From Crocinitomicaceae bacterium (GTDB taxonomy: Bacteria > Bacteroidota > Bacteroidia > Flavobacteriales_G > Salibacteraceae), in NCBI GenBank assembly GCA_018623405.1, contig JAAZVO010000182.1, forward strand, positions 1-5,643: a DNA stretch of 5,643 bases. The letters run 5' to 3'. A program made the translations under genes and the position numbers. The notes beneath the pieces are model-generated. The model saw nothing but the letters and a program-made list of their open reading frames with translations. It did no database searches and had not been told where the DNA came from. The stretch's first letter is position 1. Every line of letters starts with the position of its first letter. Below, piece after piece: positions 5,019 to 5,643 of the stretch.

Positions 5019-5643
5019 ATGGTAAAACATACCCTTGCTTTCATATTTTCTATTGTTACTTTTTTAATTTATGCCCAAAACAATGAGTTTATTGGCTTAG
5101 CAGGAACAGGTAAGTTTTGTGATGTTGAGATAGAAAAAGCAAAACTTCTTTCCGAACGCCCTGAGTTAGGCGAATTAGAAAAAATAGCGCAGCAAAAGCT
5201 AGAGAAGAAGTTTCTTCAAAAAAAGCAAGCCTATAAAAATGGCAGGGTTTCAAATCAAACTTATGTTTTACCAATTGTATTTCATATAGTGCATGGCGGT
5301 GGTCCCGAAAATATTTCAGATGAACAAGTAGAAGATGCAGTAAGAGTGCTCAATGAAGATTTTCAATTGTTAAACGCCGATACGGCAGATGTTCACCCCG
5401 AATTTAAAAACCATATTGGCAATACAAATATTGAGTTTCGTTTAGCAAGGTTAGACCCAAGCGGTAACCCAACTAACGGCATAAATAGATATTACGAGCC
5501 TTCTTTAACTGTTGGTGCAGGTGAACAATCAAAAGTAGGGGGCTGGAATAGGGCCAAATACGTAAACATTTGGGTGGTAAGAAACATAGGTTCCGGTGCA
5601 GCTGGTTACACTTTTATTCCTGCTTGGGCCGATGGTTACCCGG
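5019..5643 (+). CDS. Secreted M43-family (cytophagalysin/pappalysin-like) zinc metalloprotease, 5' part only
   Basis: The frame is open from the ATG at 5019 to the window edge: 208 codons plus one base, with no stop. Residues 1-19 form a signal peptide (lysine and histidine at positions 3-4, a hydrophobic core LAFIFSIVTFLI, then YA before a glutamine), with likely cleavage after A19. Residues 35-75 are highly charged and helical, as expected for a pro-region. From residue 82 the sequence matches the start of M43B peptidase domains: VLPIVFHIVHGGGPENISDE (83-102), VLNEDFQLLNADTADV (110-125), NTNIEFRLARLDPSGNPTNGI (135-155), then YVNIWVV (181-187) and the GAAGYTFIP stretch (193-201). The catalytic HExxH zinc motif normally follows shortly after this point, so it lies beyond the window and activity cannot be judged. 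Family members in Bacteroidota often carry PKD-like repeats and a type IX secretion C-terminal domain; whether this one does is unseen. The gene starts 47 bases after metB and seems functionally unrelated to it. Confidence 0.85.
   Translation, partial: MVKHTLAFIFSIVTFLIYAQNNEFIGLAGTGKFCDVEIEKAKLLSERPELGELEKIAQQKLEKKFLQKKQAYKNGRVSNQTYVLPIVFHIVHGGGPENISDEQVEDAVRVLNEDFQLLNADTADVHPEFKNHIGNTNIEFRLARLDPSGNPTNGINRYYEPSLTVGAGEQSKVGGWNRAKYVNIWVVRNIGSGAAGYTFIPAWADGYP

Noticed and set aside
4674..5030. A 118-codon leftward open frame opposite the metB end and the start of the protease gene
   Set aside because: It covers conserved metB motifs (SLGGVES region) on the other strand, is serine/alanine-rich and matches nothing recognisable.
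5089..5274. A 61-codon leftward open frame opposite the protease pro-region
   Set aside because: The forward frame has a signal peptide and clear M43 similarity; the reverse frame reflects the lysine/glutamate-rich codons read backwards.
1..5643. CRISPR arrays, tRNA genes, insertion sequences, phage, toxin-antitoxin or defence genes
   Set aside because: Both strands were read for repeats, tRNA-like folds and such proteins. Essentially all sequence is taken up by six recognisable genes with gaps of 58 bases or less.

Overview
The window looks like an ordinary chromosomal stretch from a member of the Bacteroidota, most likely a flavobacterium-like lineage. The evidence is AT-rich DNA with A/T-ending codons, no convincing Shine-Dalgarno sequence ahead of any of the six genes, one match to the Bacteroidota -7 promoter element (TAnnTTTG), and protein types typical of the phylum. 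These include a three-helix membrane-anchored endonuclease/exonuclease/phosphatase protein and a secreted cytophagalysin-like M43 protease. The assignment is inferred from these features; no database search was possible.

Layout. The left part (41-2011) holds three genes read leftwards, in transcription order: tadA (tRNA adenosine deaminase), a bacilliredoxin of the BrxA/BrxB family, and the membrane-anchored EEP-family protein. The gaps between them are 48 bases each. The gap before the EEP gene is mostly filled by a perfect 15-bp inverted repeat that runs into the EEP start codon. A 58-bp divergent gap (2012-2069) separates tadA from the rightward genes. These are aspS (aspartyl-tRNA synthetase) and a PLP-dependent trans-sulfuration enzyme (cystathionine gamma-synthase type), whose reading frames overlap by 8 bases. 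After a further 47 bases a secreted M43-family metalloprotease gene begins, and the right edge cuts it before its catalytic motif. The first 47 bases may hold the last codons of another rightward gene.

How the genes relate. tadA and aspS both serve translation: one makes wobble inosine in tRNA-Arg, the other charges tRNA-Asp. They sit back to back. The bacilliredoxin and the trans-sulfuration enzyme both touch low-molecular-weight thiol and sulfur metabolism, and the bacilliredoxin suggests a bacillithiol-using organism. The EEP protein and the M43 protease are predicted to act outside the cytoplasm. No mobile element, CRISPR array, tRNA, rRNA or phage gene was seen, and no gene-free stretch exceeds 60 bases. 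I found no convincing sign of an undescribed multi-gene system. The most unusual local feature is the hairpin over the EEP start codon.
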